A stretch of 47,104 nucleotides of DNA from Mesorhizobium sp. B2-7-1 (GCF_006440735.1 NZ_VFUA01000045.1:1-47104), one strand, 5' to 3'; counted from the first letter of the stretch, positions 8,533 through 17,564 are shown. Notes: generated by a model not told the origin, from the sequence alone. A program made the numbers and translations.

Positions 8533-9552
8533 TCAGGCACGGCCCGCGGTCTTGAAGCGGTCGAGCGAGACGGCGAACAAGAGGACGAGGCCGACGACCA
8601 GTCCCTGCCAGAACACACCAACCGCGTTGATGATCATGGCGTTCTCGATCAGCGCGATGAAAAGCACGCCGAGAATCCCGCCCAGTACCGTGCCCTCGCC
8701 GCCTTTCAGGCTGGCGCCGCCGAGCACCGTCGCGGTGATAACCTTGAGCTCGATGCCGACGCCGGCGTTGACGACCGCGCTGTTCAGGCGTGCCGCTCCA
8801 AGCACGCCGGCAATGCCCGCCAACGCGCCCATGATGACGAAGCCGATGAGGATCAGCCTATCGACGCGGATGCCCGACAACTGCGCGGCGCGCGGATTGC
8901 CGCCAACGAAATAGAACTGGCGGAAGAAGCGCGTGCGCGCGATCAGCCAGCCGCCAATCAGCACCAGCACCAGCATCGCCCAGAACGGCGACTGAATGCG
9001 CAGGACCGGGTCGGCGGCACGGCCATACTCAGCGAAGCTGTCCGAGATCGGCGTGACGCCCGTTCCGGCCGTCACATAGGTCAGGCTGCGGTAGATGGTG
9101 AGCGTGCCGAGCGTCGCGATCAGAGCATTGATGCCGATGCGGGTCACGATCAGGCCATTGATCAGCCCCGCCACCGCGCCGACCACGACGCCGATGAGGA
9201 GAGCCGCCTCCGCGGGCCAGCCCCACCAGCCCGAGACAACGCCTGCCCAAACGCCGGATAGCGCGAGCGTCGAGCCGACGGACAGGTCGAACGTGCCGGC
9301 GATCATCAGGAGCATCATGCCGCAGACAAGGATGCCGACCGGGGCGAGGTTGAGCAGCACGGCCCGCATGTTCGGTCCGGTCGGGAAATTATGCGGATAG
9401 ACGATCGTCATCGCCAGCGCGAGCGCCACCACAAGCACGAACAAAGTCAGCTCGCGCGAATTGGCCAGACGGCGCACGATGCGCAGCGGCAAGGCTTCGC
9501 GCTGCTCGACCGGCGCCTGCGCTTCGTTGCGGGAAATTTGTGCCACGCTCAT
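8533..9552 (-). CDS. Sugar ABC transporter permease (RbsC family)
   Basis: This 339-residue inner-membrane protein has eight or more hydrophobic segments and the RbsC-family loop LSGIRVDRLILIGFVIMG followed by a glycine-rich ATVLGGASLKGGEGTVLG coupling region that contacts the ATPase. The start overlaps the ATPase stop by ATGA; the binding protein follows after 85 bases. It forms the homodimeric channel of the importer. There is only one permease gene, as usual for this branch. Confidence 0.92.
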   Translation of the reverse strand: MSVAQISRNEAQAPVEQREALPLRIVRRLANSRELTLFVLVVALALAMTIVYPHNFPTGPNMRAVLLNLAPVGILVCGMMLLMIAGTFDLSVGSTLALSGVWAGVVSGWWGWPAEAALLIGVVVGAVAGLINGLIVTRIGINALIATLGTLTIYRSLTYVTAGTGVTPISDSFAEYGRAADPVLRIQSPFWAMLVLVLIGGWLIARTRFFRQFYFVGGNPRAAQLSGIRVDRLILIGFVIMGALAGIAGVLGAARLNSAVVNAGVGIELKVITATVLGGASLKGGEGTVLGGILGVLFIALIENAMIINAVGVFWQGLVVGLVLLFAVSLDRFKTAGRA

Positions 9553-11075
9553 GCTCCAACCGCTTCCTTACGAACGTCCGCCACGGACGATGTGAACCGG
9601 GTCGCCAGCCGCAGGACCTGCTCTTCGGTCGCGCCTTCGCCAGCGAGTTCTCCGACGGTGCGGCCTTCGGCCATCACCACGATGCGGTCCGCGAGCGCGA
9701 GCACCTCAGGCAAATCGGAAGAGACAACCAAAAGCGCCACGCCTTTCTCGGCGAGGCCCCGCAAAAGGCGATAGATCTCGGAGCGAGCGCCAACGTCGAC
9801 CCCGCGCGTCGGCTCATCGACGATAAGCAGTCGAGGCTCCATGGCGAGCCACTTCGCCAGCAGCACCTTCTGCTGGTTGCCACCGGAGAGCTCGCCGACG
9901 ATCTTGTGAACGCTCGGCGTCGAGATGCGCAACTCGCTGACGAAGTTGCCGGCCAGCGCCTCGGCCTTCCTGTTGGAGAAATTGGCACCGGATGAGACCT
10001 TCGACAGGACCGTTGCGGCGATGTTGTTGACGAGATTCATTCCCAGGAACAGACCCGAGGTCTTGCGATCCTCCGGCACCATGCCGATGCCGGCGTGCTT
10101 GGCGTCCCACGGCCCCTGCGGGTTGATCGGTGCGCCTGCGATGCGGATTTCGCCGGCCCTGCGGGCTCTGGCGCCGAAGATGGCTTCACAGAATTCGCTC
10201 CGCCCTGAGCCGATCAATCCAGCCAAGCAGACGACCTCGCCTGCGCGCACGGTGACCGAGGCCGATTGCACAAGCGGCGGCGCGGAGACCTCGCTGGCTT
10301 CAAGAACGATTGGCCCTGTTTTTCGCGACGAAGCCGAGCGCGCGAGATGGACGTCGCGCCCGACCATGAGCCGGATCAATTCGTCCGTCGTGGTCTCGGC
10401 GACCTTTCGGGTCCCAGCCAGCCGGCCATCCTTCAGCACAGTGACCGAATTGCAGAGCGCAAATATCTCGGCGAGACGGTGGGAGACATAGATGACCGAA
10501 ACGCCGTCCCTGGCCAGCCGGCGCACGATCTCGAACAGCTTTTCGGTTTCGGTCAGCGTCAGGGCCGCAGTCGGTTCGTCGAGGATCAAAAGCCTCAGCT
10601 CGCGCGACAGCGCCTTGGCGATCTCGACGATCTGCGCCTGGGCCGGCGACAGGAATGCCACCTTCATGGCCGGATCGATGGCAACGCCGAGTTGGGCGAT
10701 GAGAGCATGCGCTTTTTCGCGCATCAGCCGGACATCGACCTGGCCGAACCATTTCGTCGGCTGCCGGCCGGCAAAGATGTTCTCGGCGACGGAGAGCTGC
10801 GGCACCAGCGAACCCTCCTGATGGACGATGCCGATGCCGAGTTCGCCGGCGGCCTTCTCGTCGAGCTCACCGAGCGCGACGCCATCGAGGCGCACTTCGC
10901 CGCCGGTACGGCTGTAGACGCCCGCGACGATCTTTCCGAGCGTCGATTTGCCCGCGCCATTCTCGCCGAGCAAGGCGCGGATTTCGCCCGGCTCAACCGC
11001 CATCGAGACATCGTCGAGCGCCCTCACGCCCGGGAACGATTTCGAAAGCTGCGAGACCTCGAGGCGCGCCACCAT
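9549..11075 (-). CDS. Sugar ABC transporter ATP-binding protein (RbsA type)
   Basis: This 508-residue protein holds two fused nucleotide-binding domains, as in RbsA, MglA and XylG. The first domain has Walker A GENGAGKST (about 37-45) and Walker B LLILDEPTAALT; its signature is LSPAQ, a known variant in this branch. The second has the degenerate phosphate loop GLIGSGRSE, a canonical LSGGNQQK signature and LLIVDEPTRGVDVGA. The ATG at 11075 has GAGG at proper distance, so it is preferred to the TTG twelve bases upstream. It energises uptake through the permease encoded next, whose start it overlaps. Confidence 0.93.
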   Translation of the reverse strand: MVARLEVSQLSKSFPGVRALDDVSMAVEPGEIRALLGENGAGKSTLGKIVAGVYSRTGGEVRLDGVALGELDEKAAGELGIGIVHQEGSLVPQLSVAENIFAGRQPTKWFGQVDVRLMREKAHALIAQLGVAIDPAMKVAFLSPAQAQIVEIAKALSRELRLLILDEPTAALTLTETEKLFEIVRRLARDGVSVIYVSHRLAEIFALCNSVTVLKDGRLAGTRKVAETTTDELIRLMVGRDVHLARSASSRKTGPIVLEASEVSAPPLVQSASVTVRAGEVVCLAGLIGSGRSEFCEAIFGARARRAGEIRIAGAPINPQGPWDAKHAGIGMVPEDRKTSGLFLGMNLVNNIAATVLSKVSSGANFSNRKAEALAGNFVSELRISTPSVHKIVGELSGGNQQKVLLAKWLAMEPRLLIVDEPTRGVDVGARSEIYRLLRGLAEKGVALLVVSSDLPEVLALADRIVVMAEGRTVGELAGEGATEEQVLRLATRFTSSVADVRKEAVGA

Positions 11076-11112
11076 CTCAAGCCTCAAACGCTGAAGGACA
11101 AGGCCGGCATCG

Positions 11113-12048
11113 TTATGCCTTTGTCTGAAGATAGTGGGCTTGCTTGGCCTGGATCATCCAGACCATGGTGTCGTTGACCGGCGTTGGCACGCCGGCGCGC
11201 TTGCCGGCATCGACGATGGCGCCGTTGATCACCTCGATCTCCGTCTGGCGCCCGGCCTCGACGTCCTGCAGCATCGACGCCTTGCCGCCGACCGCCTTCT
11301 CTAGCAATCCGGTGATGGCCGCCCAACGTTCGTCATAGTCGAGCGAGATGCCCTGCGCATTGGCAACGGCCACGACCTCCCTGAGGATCGCGGCCATCAG
11401 CGACTTGGTGCCGTCGAAAGCAACGAGCTCGTGCGACATGAAATGCAGCAGGCCGGCGACCGGGAGCGTGCAGGCATTCAGGGCAAGCTTCTTCCACACC
11501 TCGTCGAGGATGCGTTCGGATTTCGTGGTTTCGATCTGCGCGGCGCAGAAGGTCTCGATCACCTTGTCCAGGCGCGGCGTCGTCTTGCCGCTCAGCTCGC
11601 CGATATAGGTCATCCCCACACCGGGATGCTTGACCCTGCCGGGGCCAAGCAGCGTGCCGCCATGATAGGTCAGGCCGACCAGGACCTTGTCTTCGCCGAC
11701 GATGCCGGCGATGCGAGGGGCGTTGCCCCAACCGTTCTGCAGGCTGAGCACCGCTGTATCGCCCGAGATCATCGGCGCCGCTGCGCGGACCGCGGCATCG
11801 GTGTGGTAGCATTTGACGAAGTTGATGATGAGATCGACGGGCCCGACCTTGGACGGCTCCATGCTTGCGGGAACGCGGATGACCGGCTGGCTGCCGTCCT
11901 TCTCCTCGATCGTCAGGCCATTGTCGTTGATTGCCGCCACGGCAGGCTTCGACACATCGATCAACGTGACGTCATTGCCGGCGCGGGCGAGGTATCCGCC
12001 AAAAATGCCGCCCATCGCGCCGCCGCCGCCCAAAATGGCGATCCGCAT
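11113..12048 (-). CDS. Ketopantoate reductase (PanE/ApbA) family oxidoreductase
   Basis: This 311-residue NAD(P)-dependent enzyme has the family's N-terminal nucleotide loop (LGGGGAMGGIFGG, residues 6-18), the conserved SLQNGWGN with Asn105, and the catalytic Lys187 and Asn191 in WKKLALN. PanE enzymes interconvert 2-oxo and 2-hydroxy acids carrying a branched C3, as in pantoate. D-apionate has nearly the same carbon skeleton and a C2 hydroxyl, so oxidation of apionate is a reasonable inference in this locus, where no other apionate-oxidising gene is obvious. It is the first gene of the leftward operon, facing the FadR-type regulator gene. A true housekeeping panE role is unlikely given its neighbours. 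Confidence 0.88.
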   Translation of the reverse strand: MRIAILGGGGAMGGIFGGYLARAGNDVTLIDVSKPAVAAINDNGLTIEEKDGSQPVIRVPASMEPSKVGPVDLIINFVKCYHTDAAVRAAAPMISGDTAVLSLQNGWGNAPRIAGIVGEDKVLVGLTYHGGTLLGPGRVKHPGVGMTYIGELSGKTTPRLDKVIETFCAAQIETTKSERILDEVWKKLALNACTLPVAGLLHFMSHELVAFDGTKSLMAAILREVVAVANAQGISLDYDERWAAITGLLEKAVGGKASMLQDVEAGRQTEIEVINGAIVDAGKRAGVPTPVNDTMVWMIQAKQAHYLQTKA

Positions 12049-12129
12049 GTTTCCTCGCTCCCTGACCCGCTAGGGGTGTTTTTCGGCAAAGCCGTAGCGT
12101 CGCTTCCGACCACTTGCGGAAACGCGCTT

Positions 12130-12153
12130 TCGGCGAACGAAACCGTTCGCCGA
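12130..12153. promoter_or_regulatory. Perfect inverted repeat, candidate FadR-type operator
   Basis: TCGGCGAACG and CGTTCGCCGA form perfect 10-bp arms around a 4-base spacer (AAAC). The site lies between the divergent reductase and regulator genes, about 80 bases from each start, where it could control both units. A smaller repeat, TGCAA-N4-TTGCA, lies at 12189-12202 nearer the regulator start. Binding by the adjacent regulator is inferred. Confidence 0.6.
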
Positions 12154-12233
12154 TCCAGCCTTGTTTTGGTTTATGTTGCGGTCATCCTTGCAAGCAGTTG
12201 CATGGTTGTCAAGTATGATGGTATGAAAGGTGT

Positions 12234-12947
12234 ATGGTCGACCCTCTCGTCATAGAACGCAAGAAGCTCTTCGAGCACGTGGCCTCGCATCTCGAGGCGC
12301 AAATCCTGTCCGGCAAACTGAAGCCCGGAGACCAGCTGCCGCCCGAGCGCGACCTGCAGATGCGCTTCGGCGTCGGCCGCCCGGCGATCCGCGAGGCCCT
12401 GATCGCGCTGCAGAAGGCCGGGCTCGTCGAGCTCACCAACGGCGCGCGAGCCAAGGTGCTGATGCCGACCGCCTCGCACATCTTCACCGGCATGGCGCCG
12501 GCGGTCCGCCAGATGCTGTCGACCGAGGAGGGCCATCGCTACTTTCAGGGCGCTCGCCTGTTCTTCGAAGTCGGGCTGGCGCGCGAGGCGGCCCGCCACG
12601 CGACAGCCACGGACCTTGAGGCACTGGCCGCCGCGCTCGAAGCCAACCGCAAGGCAATAGGCAACCGCGAACGCTTCACCTCAACCGACATCGCCTTCCA
12701 TTTCGAGCTGGCGAAGATGGCACGAAATCCGGTCTTCATCGCGCTGCACGACCAGATCTCGGAATGGCTGAAGGAACAGCGCACCGTCACACTTGCCGCC
12801 AAGGGTCAGGAAAAAACGGCTTTCGAGGCGCACAAGGCGATCTATGAAGGCATCGCCGCACGCGATCCTGACCGCGCCGAGCAAGCCATGCGCACGCATC
12901 TGGAGCAGCTTGCCGTCACCTTCTGGCAGCAGCGCACGCACGATTGA
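12234..12947 (+). CDS. FadR-subfamily GntR transcriptional regulator
   Basis: This 237-residue regulator has an N-terminal winged helix with the GntR hallmark LKPGDQLPPERDL and GVGRPAIREAL (residues 31-65), and an all-helical FCD ligand-binding domain. FCD metal-ligand-like residues occur around FHFELAKMARNP and in the late histidine MRTHLEQL. Such proteins usually repress sugar-acid operons and release DNA on binding an intermediate. The gene is divergent from the eleven-gene operon and just ahead of the kinase gene, six bases away, so it likely controls both. The ATG at 12234 has a short AAAGG box placed close to it. Confidence 0.92.
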   Translation: MVDPLVIERKKLFEHVASHLEAQILSGKLKPGDQLPPERDLQMRFGVGRPAIREALIALQKAGLVELTNGARAKVLMPTASHIFTGMAPAVRQMLSTEEGHRYFQGARLFFEVGLAREAARHATATDLEALAAALEANRKAIGNRERFTSTDIAFHFELAKMARNPVFIALHDQISEWLKEQRTVTLAAKGQEKTAFEAHKAIYEGIAARDPDRAEQAMRTHLEQLAVTFWQQRTHD

Positions 12948-12952
12948 CGGCC

Positions 12953-14206
12953 ATGCGGATCGGCGTCATCGGTGATGACTTCACCGGCTCGAGCGATGTT
13001 GCGAATACTCTGGCGAAAGCCGGGGCACGGACGCTGCAGTATATCGGCACGCCCCGACATCCGGCACAACCGGATATCGATGCGGCCGTCATCTCACTGA
13101 AGACGCGCTCGATCGCCGCGGATGATGCCGTCGCGCAATCGATCGCCGCGTGCCGCTGGCTGAGGGCCAACGGCGCCGAGCAGGTCGTCTTCAAATACTG
13201 CTCGACCTTCGATTCCACGCCGCAAGGCAATATCGGCCCCGTCGCGGCGGCGCTGCTCGATGAACTGGAGGCGCCGCTGGCGCTTGTCTGCCCCGCCTTT
13301 CCAGCAAATGGCCGTACCGTCTACCGGGGTCATCTCTTCGTGTGGGACAAGCTGCTCAACGAGTCCGGCATGGAAAACCATCCGCTCACGCCGATGACGG
13401 ATCCCGACATAAGACGCTGGTTGGCACGCCAGACCGAGCTGAAGGTTGGCCACATTTCACTGCCGACAATTCGCTCGCACGCCCTCGGAAAGGCGGTCGC
13501 GGCCGCCGAAGCGGCGGGCGAGCGACTGATCGTCGCCGATGCCATCCTGGATGACGACCTGCTGACACTCGGTCGAGCCGCAGCCTGCCATCGTTTGGTC
13601 ACTGGCGGTTCGGGCATCGCCATGGCGCTGCCGGGAAATTTCGACATGCGTCCCGGCAGCGCCTCCGGGAGCTTCCAAGGAGCGCCCGGACCGGCACTGG
13701 TTCTGTCCGGCAGTTGCTCGGCCGCGACACGGCGCCAGGTTGCGATCTACCGAGAAGAGCACCCTTCCCTGGAGTTGAACGCAGAGGCATTGAGCAAGGA
13801 TGGCCATGACGTCGTGGAGCGGTCACTCGCCTTCATCGAAAAGCACAAAGACGCTGCCCCGCTGGTCTTTTCCTCCGCGGATCCGGCGGTCGTGTCGGCG
13901 GCCCAGGCACGATATGGCGCCTCTGACCTTGCCGGCCGCTTCGAGAATTTCTTCGCCTCGTTGGCAACGCAAGCGATGGTCTCCGGCTTTCGCCGCATCA
14001 TCGTGGCCGGCGGCGAAACGTCAGGCGCGGTTGCCTCCGCGCTGGGGCAAGGACCGATGCGCATCGGACCCGAGATCGACACCGGCGTTCCCGCGCTGGT
14101 TCTCGATGGCCCGCCGCGGCTATCGCTGGCGCTGAAGTCGGGTAATTTCGGCGCTGACGATTTCTTCGAACGCGCTCTTAGCATGCTGGAAGGCGGCCAT
14201 CGATGA
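12953..14206 (+). CDS. otnK: Four-carbon acid sugar kinase family (DUF1537), OtnK-like
   Basis: This 417-residue ATP-dependent kinase belongs to the DUF1537 family, whose members phosphorylate 3-oxo-tetronate, threonate, erythronate or, in apionate routes, 3-oxo-isoapionate. The N-terminal substrate domain opens with IGVIGDDFTGSSD and carries FKYCSTFDSTPQGNIG (residues 80-95), typical of the 3-oxo-tetronate kinase branch. The C-terminal nucleotide domain has VLSGSCS and the glycine-rich VAGGETSGAV. ATG at 12953 is preferred to the TTG overlapping the regulator stop. The stop overlaps the start of the next gene (ATGA), and that gene encodes the usual OtnC partner. In this locus a C5 branched substrate is a real alternative to 3-oxo-tetronate. 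Confidence 0.88.
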   Translation: MRIGVIGDDFTGSSDVANTLAKAGARTLQYIGTPRHPAQPDIDAAVISLKTRSIAADDAVAQSIAACRWLRANGAEQVVFKYCSTFDSTPQGNIGPVAAALLDELEAPLALVCPAFPANGRTVYRGHLFVWDKLLNESGMENHPLTPMTDPDIRRWLARQTELKVGHISLPTIRSHALGKAVAAAEAAGERLIVADAILDDDLLTLGRAAACHRLVTGGSGIAMALPGNFDMRPGSASGSFQGAPGPALVLSGSCSAATRRQVAIYREEHPSLELNAEALSKDGHDVVERSLAFIEKHKDAAPLVFSSADPAVVSAAQARYGASDLAGRFENFFASLATQAMVSGFRRIIVAGGETSGAVASALGQGPMRIGPEIDTGVPALVLDGPPRLSLALKSGNFGADDFFERALSMLEGGHR

Positions 14207-14841
14207 CACTGGAAGAACAGCAGCTTCGCGATGAGATTTGCCGCTGGGGCGACTCGATGTTCAAGCGCGGCTACACCGCCGGATCCTCAGGCAATCTTTC
14301 GGCCAGGCTTCCTGATGGCTTCCTCGTGACACCGACCAATTCCTGCCTGGGATATCTCGAACCGGCCAGGCTGTCGAAACTTGATCCCGCCGGCGTCGCT
14401 GTCTCGGGAGATGCTCCGACGAAGGAAATTCCGCTGCACTTGGCTTTCTACGAGGCCCGACCCCAGGCGGGTGGTGTCGTGCATTTGCACTCCACCTACG
14501 CTACCGCGTTGTCCTGCCTCGAAGATACCGATCCTGAGGACACGATCCCGTCCATTACGCCTTATGTCGTGATGCGGGTCGGACGTGTTCCGCTTATCCC
14601 CTACACCCACCCTGGATCGACCGACACGGGCATCCTCGTGAAGACCCTCGCTCCCGATCACGCCGCAGTGCTTTTGGCCAATCATGGTCCAGTCGTATCA
14701 GGCCGCAGTTTTCGCGATGCAGTTTTCGCCGCTGAAGAGCTCGAGGAAACCGCCAAGTTGGTATTGCTGACCAGGCAGATGTCCGTGCGGCGCCTATCTA
14801 ACGATCTGGTTACGGAGCTTGATCGACGTCGAAAATCGTGA
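14203..14841 (+). CDS. otnC: Class II aldolase-family decarboxylase, OtnC-like
   Basis: This 212-residue protein has the class II aldolase/adducin fold with the metal-binding histidines His94 and His96 in VVHLHSTYA and His161 in LLANHGPV, plus the catalytic-type Glu75 in TKEIPLH. Length and motifs fit 3-oxo-tetronate 4-phosphate decarboxylase (OtnC), which turns the kinase product into dihydroxyacetone phosphate and CO2. It is coupled to the kinase gene by ATGA. If the kinase here acts on 3-oxo-isoapionate, this enzyme would decarboxylate the corresponding phosphorylated beta-keto acid, a step done by a RuBisCO-like protein in a described apionate route. That substitution is inference. Confidence 0.88.
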   Translation: MTLEEQQLRDEICRWGDSMFKRGYTAGSSGNLSARLPDGFLVTPTNSCLGYLEPARLSKLDPAGVAVSGDAPTKEIPLHLAFYEARPQAGGVVHLHSTYATALSCLEDTDPEDTIPSITPYVVMRVGRVPLIPYTHPGSTDTGILVKTLAPDHAAVLLANHGPVVSGRSFRDAVFAAEELEETAKLVLLTRQMSVRRLSNDLVTELDRRRKS

Positions 14842-15308
14842 ACCCGTATCCGGAGTTGGAAGAGGTCGTCGAGGCGGAGCCGCTCAGCCACAGCCCCTGC
14901 CCCGGCCTCAGGGAGGTGGCGAGCGCATTGATCTGGTTCCACTGCTCTGCCGTGAAACCCGGTCCTGGAAACTCGACCGCCGTCATCTGGTACTTCCTTG
15001 AGCATAGTCTCGCCGCCGTTGGCTTGGCCGTGCGAAGGCTCATTCAGGACCGAGGTCCAGCGGACGGGCCAGCGCGGCGTACCGCCACTCCGTCGGCGGT
15101 GGAACGGTGGCTGGACGGCGTCGACAGCCCGTCGCTGGACTTCGAGCGCCGGCTGCTGCAGGCCGAGGGCTTCTACCTTGCCCTGTGCGAGGCCTTGCTG
15201 ACGGTCAGGCCGGCCGACGCAGTGCGCCTGTGGCGAGCACTGAGGGCAATGTCGAGGATCCGCTTCAACGGCGCATCGTCGATCGTCGGATATGCATCGC
15301 CCTCATAG
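14842..15308. other. Gene-poor stretch with probable coding remnants
   Basis: This stretch has no convincing intact gene. On the plus strand a frame opening with GTG at 14838 (GTGA overlap with the decarboxylase stop) runs to 15308; only its second half (about 15100-15290, AEGFYLALCEALL and DAVRLWRALRAM) looks protein-like. On the minus strand, 14820-14990 also reads protein-like (AEQWNQINALATSLRPGQG). The mixture on both strands suggests decayed fragments of two genes rather than one real one. I recognise neither. Confidence 0.35.
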
Positions 15309-15393
15309 CGACGAGCCCAAATCGTCATTGGTCGGCTGAGCATGCAGCGGGCAGTGTTAGTCGAACTAACCAAAACAAACAGAGGGGCTGACA

Positions 15394-16512
15394 ATGGTCG
15401 CAAGTGCAAGAAGCTATTCGTGGGCGCGGTCATCTGCGCTAGCGCTCACATTGGTTCTCCCATTGGTATCGGTGGCACGCGCCGATGTGGTGATTGCCGT
15501 GGCTGGCCCAGTGACAGGGCCCTTAGCTGCCCCCGGCTCCGAGATCTTCAACGGAGCCAAGCAGGCCGCCGAAGACATCAACGCAAAGGGTGGCATCAAT
15601 GGCGAGAAAATAGTCCTCTCGATACAGGACGATGCCTGCGATCCCAAGCAGGCGGTTTCTGTTGCCAACGCAATCGTGGCGGCCGGCATCAAGCTCGTCG
15701 ACGGGCACTTCTGCTCGGGCTCTACAATGCCGGCATCTGATCTCTACAATGAGTCTGGCGTTACGGCGATGACGGTCTCGTCCAACCCGAAGATCACCGA
15801 GCGCGGCTATCAGAATATCTTCCGATTTGGAGGACGCGACGATCAGCAGGGGCCTGCTGGCGCCGATTTCATTCTCAAAAAATTCGCAGGAAAAAACGTG
15901 GCGTTGCTCAGCGACAAGTCGACCTATGGTGTCGGCTTGGTGGATGGGGCCCGGGCGGCTCTCAAAGCCGCCAACGCCGACATCGCGATCGATGACAGTA
16001 TCAATCCTGGTGAAAAGGATTACTCGGCCGTTGTCTTGAAGCTCAAGCAAGCCAATGTCGAGGCCGTCTATTTCGGCGGCTACCACACCGAAGCCGGACT
16101 GATGGCGCGCCAGGCTCTGGATTCAAATTATAAGCTGTCGATCGTTGGCGGTGACGGACTGAACACGTCAGAGCTCGGTTCCATCGCCGGCGCCGCCGCC
16201 GAGAACGTCTTCTTCACCTTTCCACCCGATGCCACCAAGACTGCAGCAGGCAAGGAAATCGCCACCCGGATGAAGGCGAAGAACCTGAGTGCTAGCGGCT
16301 GGACCATCTACTCCTACGCTATCATCGAGGCCCTAGCGCAAGGTGTTGCCCGAGCCGGAGATCAAGACGCGGCGAAAGTCTCAGAGGCTCTGAGAGCTAA
16401 GCCAGTCAGCACTGTGCTTGGAGACATCACGTTCGACGCTAAGGGCGACAACACCAAGCCCGGCTACGTTATCTATCATTTCGTCTCGGGCACCCCGACC
16501 GAAATAGAATAG
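15394..16512 (+). CDS. Branched-chain amino acid type ABC substrate-binding protein (LivK family)
   Basis: This 372-residue periplasmic binding protein has a signal peptide of about 30 residues ending in SVARA before DVVIAVAGP. The mature part shows the LivK-type opening with GPLAAPG and AAEDINAKGGING, and the ligand-loop region GHFCSGSTMPASD. An AGAGGGG box precedes the ATG. No LivHMGF permease or ATPase gene lies nearby, so it must use transport subunits encoded elsewhere or act as a sensor. Family members bind branched amino acids, amides or aromatic acids; the ligand here is unknown. The next gene encodes an amino-acid-type oxidoreductase, which hints at an imino or amino acid ligand. Confidence 0.92.
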   Translation: MVASARSYSWARSSALALTLVLPLVSVARADVVIAVAGPVTGPLAAPGSEIFNGAKQAAEDINAKGGINGEKIVLSIQDDACDPKQAVSVANAIVAAGIKLVDGHFCSGSTMPASDLYNESGVTAMTVSSNPKITERGYQNIFRFGGRDDQQGPAGADFILKKFAGKNVALLSDKSTYGVGLVDGARAALKAANADIAIDDSINPGEKDYSAVVLKLKQANVEAVYFGGYHTEAGLMARQALDSNYKLSIVGGDGLNTSELGSIAGAAAENVFFTFPPDATKTAAGKEIATRMKAKNLSASGWTIYSYAIIEALAQGVARAGDQDAAKVSEALRAKPVSTVLGDITFDAKGDNTKPGYVIYHFVSGTPTEIE

Positions 16513-16534
16513 CACAGCCACAATCTGCCAGCTT

Positions 16535-16553
16535 CCGGCGCCGTTGGCGCCGG
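16535..16553 (+). promoter_or_regulatory. GC hairpin behind the LivK-type gene
   Basis: CCGGCGCC and GGCGCCGG form a perfect 8-bp stem with a GTT loop, 22 bases after the binding-protein stop and 34 bases before the next start. No uridine tract follows. It resembles the hairpin behind the sugar-binding protein gene of this window and may likewise stabilise the upstream message. Confidence 0.55.
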
Positions 16554-16586
16554 CCCCATCTCATCCAGACCGAGAGCAATTCTTCC

Positions 16587-17564
16587 ATGGGACTTAATCA
16601 TTCCACGTTGTTCCTTAATCGCGATGCGGTCGAGGCGGTGAACCTCGACATGCGGAGGATTATCGAAATTGTCGAGGAGGCGTTGATCGAGAAGGCGCAT
16701 AACCGGGTGCAAATGCCGGCCAAGCACTGGATGGAACGCGACAACACACGCTGGTTTGGCGGCATGTCGAGCCTAGTGCCAAAGTTTGGCTATGCGGCCA
16801 TGAAATGGCAGTCCGGGTCGGAAGAAAACGCCGCCAAGGGAATTCCCTATCTCACCGGTCTGCTCTTCTTGAATTCAATCGAAGACGGGCTCGTCGCCTC
16901 CGTGATGGATTCGACCTGGATCACCCAGCAGCGCACTGCCGCAGCATCGGCAGTGGCAATAAAGCATCTTGCCAATCCAGGTGAGGAAAGCTTCGGCGTC
17001 ATTGGCGCCGGCGTCCAGGCGCGGAGCCACCTCGAGGCACTTGGCCACGTCATGCCCTCGCTGGGGTCCGTCGTCATTTACGACGTCAATGGTGATGCCT
17101 CGCGCAAATTTGCCAAGGTCGTTGAAGCTGCAGGTCTCGCCGCAAGGATCGTCAACACTCCGTACGCCGTGTTTGCTCAGACATCTGTTGTTATCACCTG
17201 TGGCCGCATCCAGGCTGACATGGAGCGTCTGGCCGATGCGGATTGGGTCCGGCCTGGCCTGACCACCGTTGCGATCGACTATGACTGCTACTGGAAGCCG
17301 TCGGGCCTTCGCGCCATCGACCATCTGCTTACGGATGACTTGGGGCAGATCGAGCACATCAAGCCGTACGGCTATTTCGTTGATAGCCCGAAATTCAAGG
17401 GTGAATTGGGCAGCGTGGCCGCCGGTCTGCTCGACGGCAGAAAACGGCCGGAAGACACCATCGCGGTCATGAACATGGGCGTCGCTGTCGAGGATGTCGG
17501 AACCGCCAAAGCCATCTTCGAAGCCGCACGTGCAATGAAGCTTGGTCAAGTGCTTCAGCTCTGA
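16587..17564 (+). CDS. Ornithine cyclodeaminase / mu-crystallin family protein
   Basis: This 325-residue NAD(P)-binding protein belongs to the family containing ornithine cyclodeaminase, alanine dehydrogenase (archaeal type), and ketimine or opine reductases. The Rossmann motif is FGVIGAGVQARSHLEAL near residues 136-152, preceded by the family's SVMDSTWITQQRTAAASAV stretch, where Arg contacts the carboxylate. It has no signal peptide. Only 74 bases separate it from the binding-protein gene, so the two may be co-transcribed. Its last ten bases overlap the end of the convergent LysR gene. The substrate is not readable; closeness to ornithine cyclodeaminase itself cannot be assumed. Confidence 0.9.
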   Translation: MGLNHSTLFLNRDAVEAVNLDMRRIIEIVEEALIEKAHNRVQMPAKHWMERDNTRWFGGMSSLVPKFGYAAMKWQSGSEENAAKGIPYLTGLLFLNSIEDGLVASVMDSTWITQQRTAAASAVAIKHLANPGEESFGVIGAGVQARSHLEALGHVMPSLGSVVIYDVNGDASRKFAKVVEAAGLAARIVNTPYAVFAQTSVVITCGRIQADMERLADADWVRPGLTTVAIDYDCYWKPSGLRAIDHLLTDDLGQIEHIKPYGYFVDSPKFKGELGSVAAGLLDGRKRPEDTIAVMNMGVAVEDVGTAKAIFEAARAMKLGQVLQL

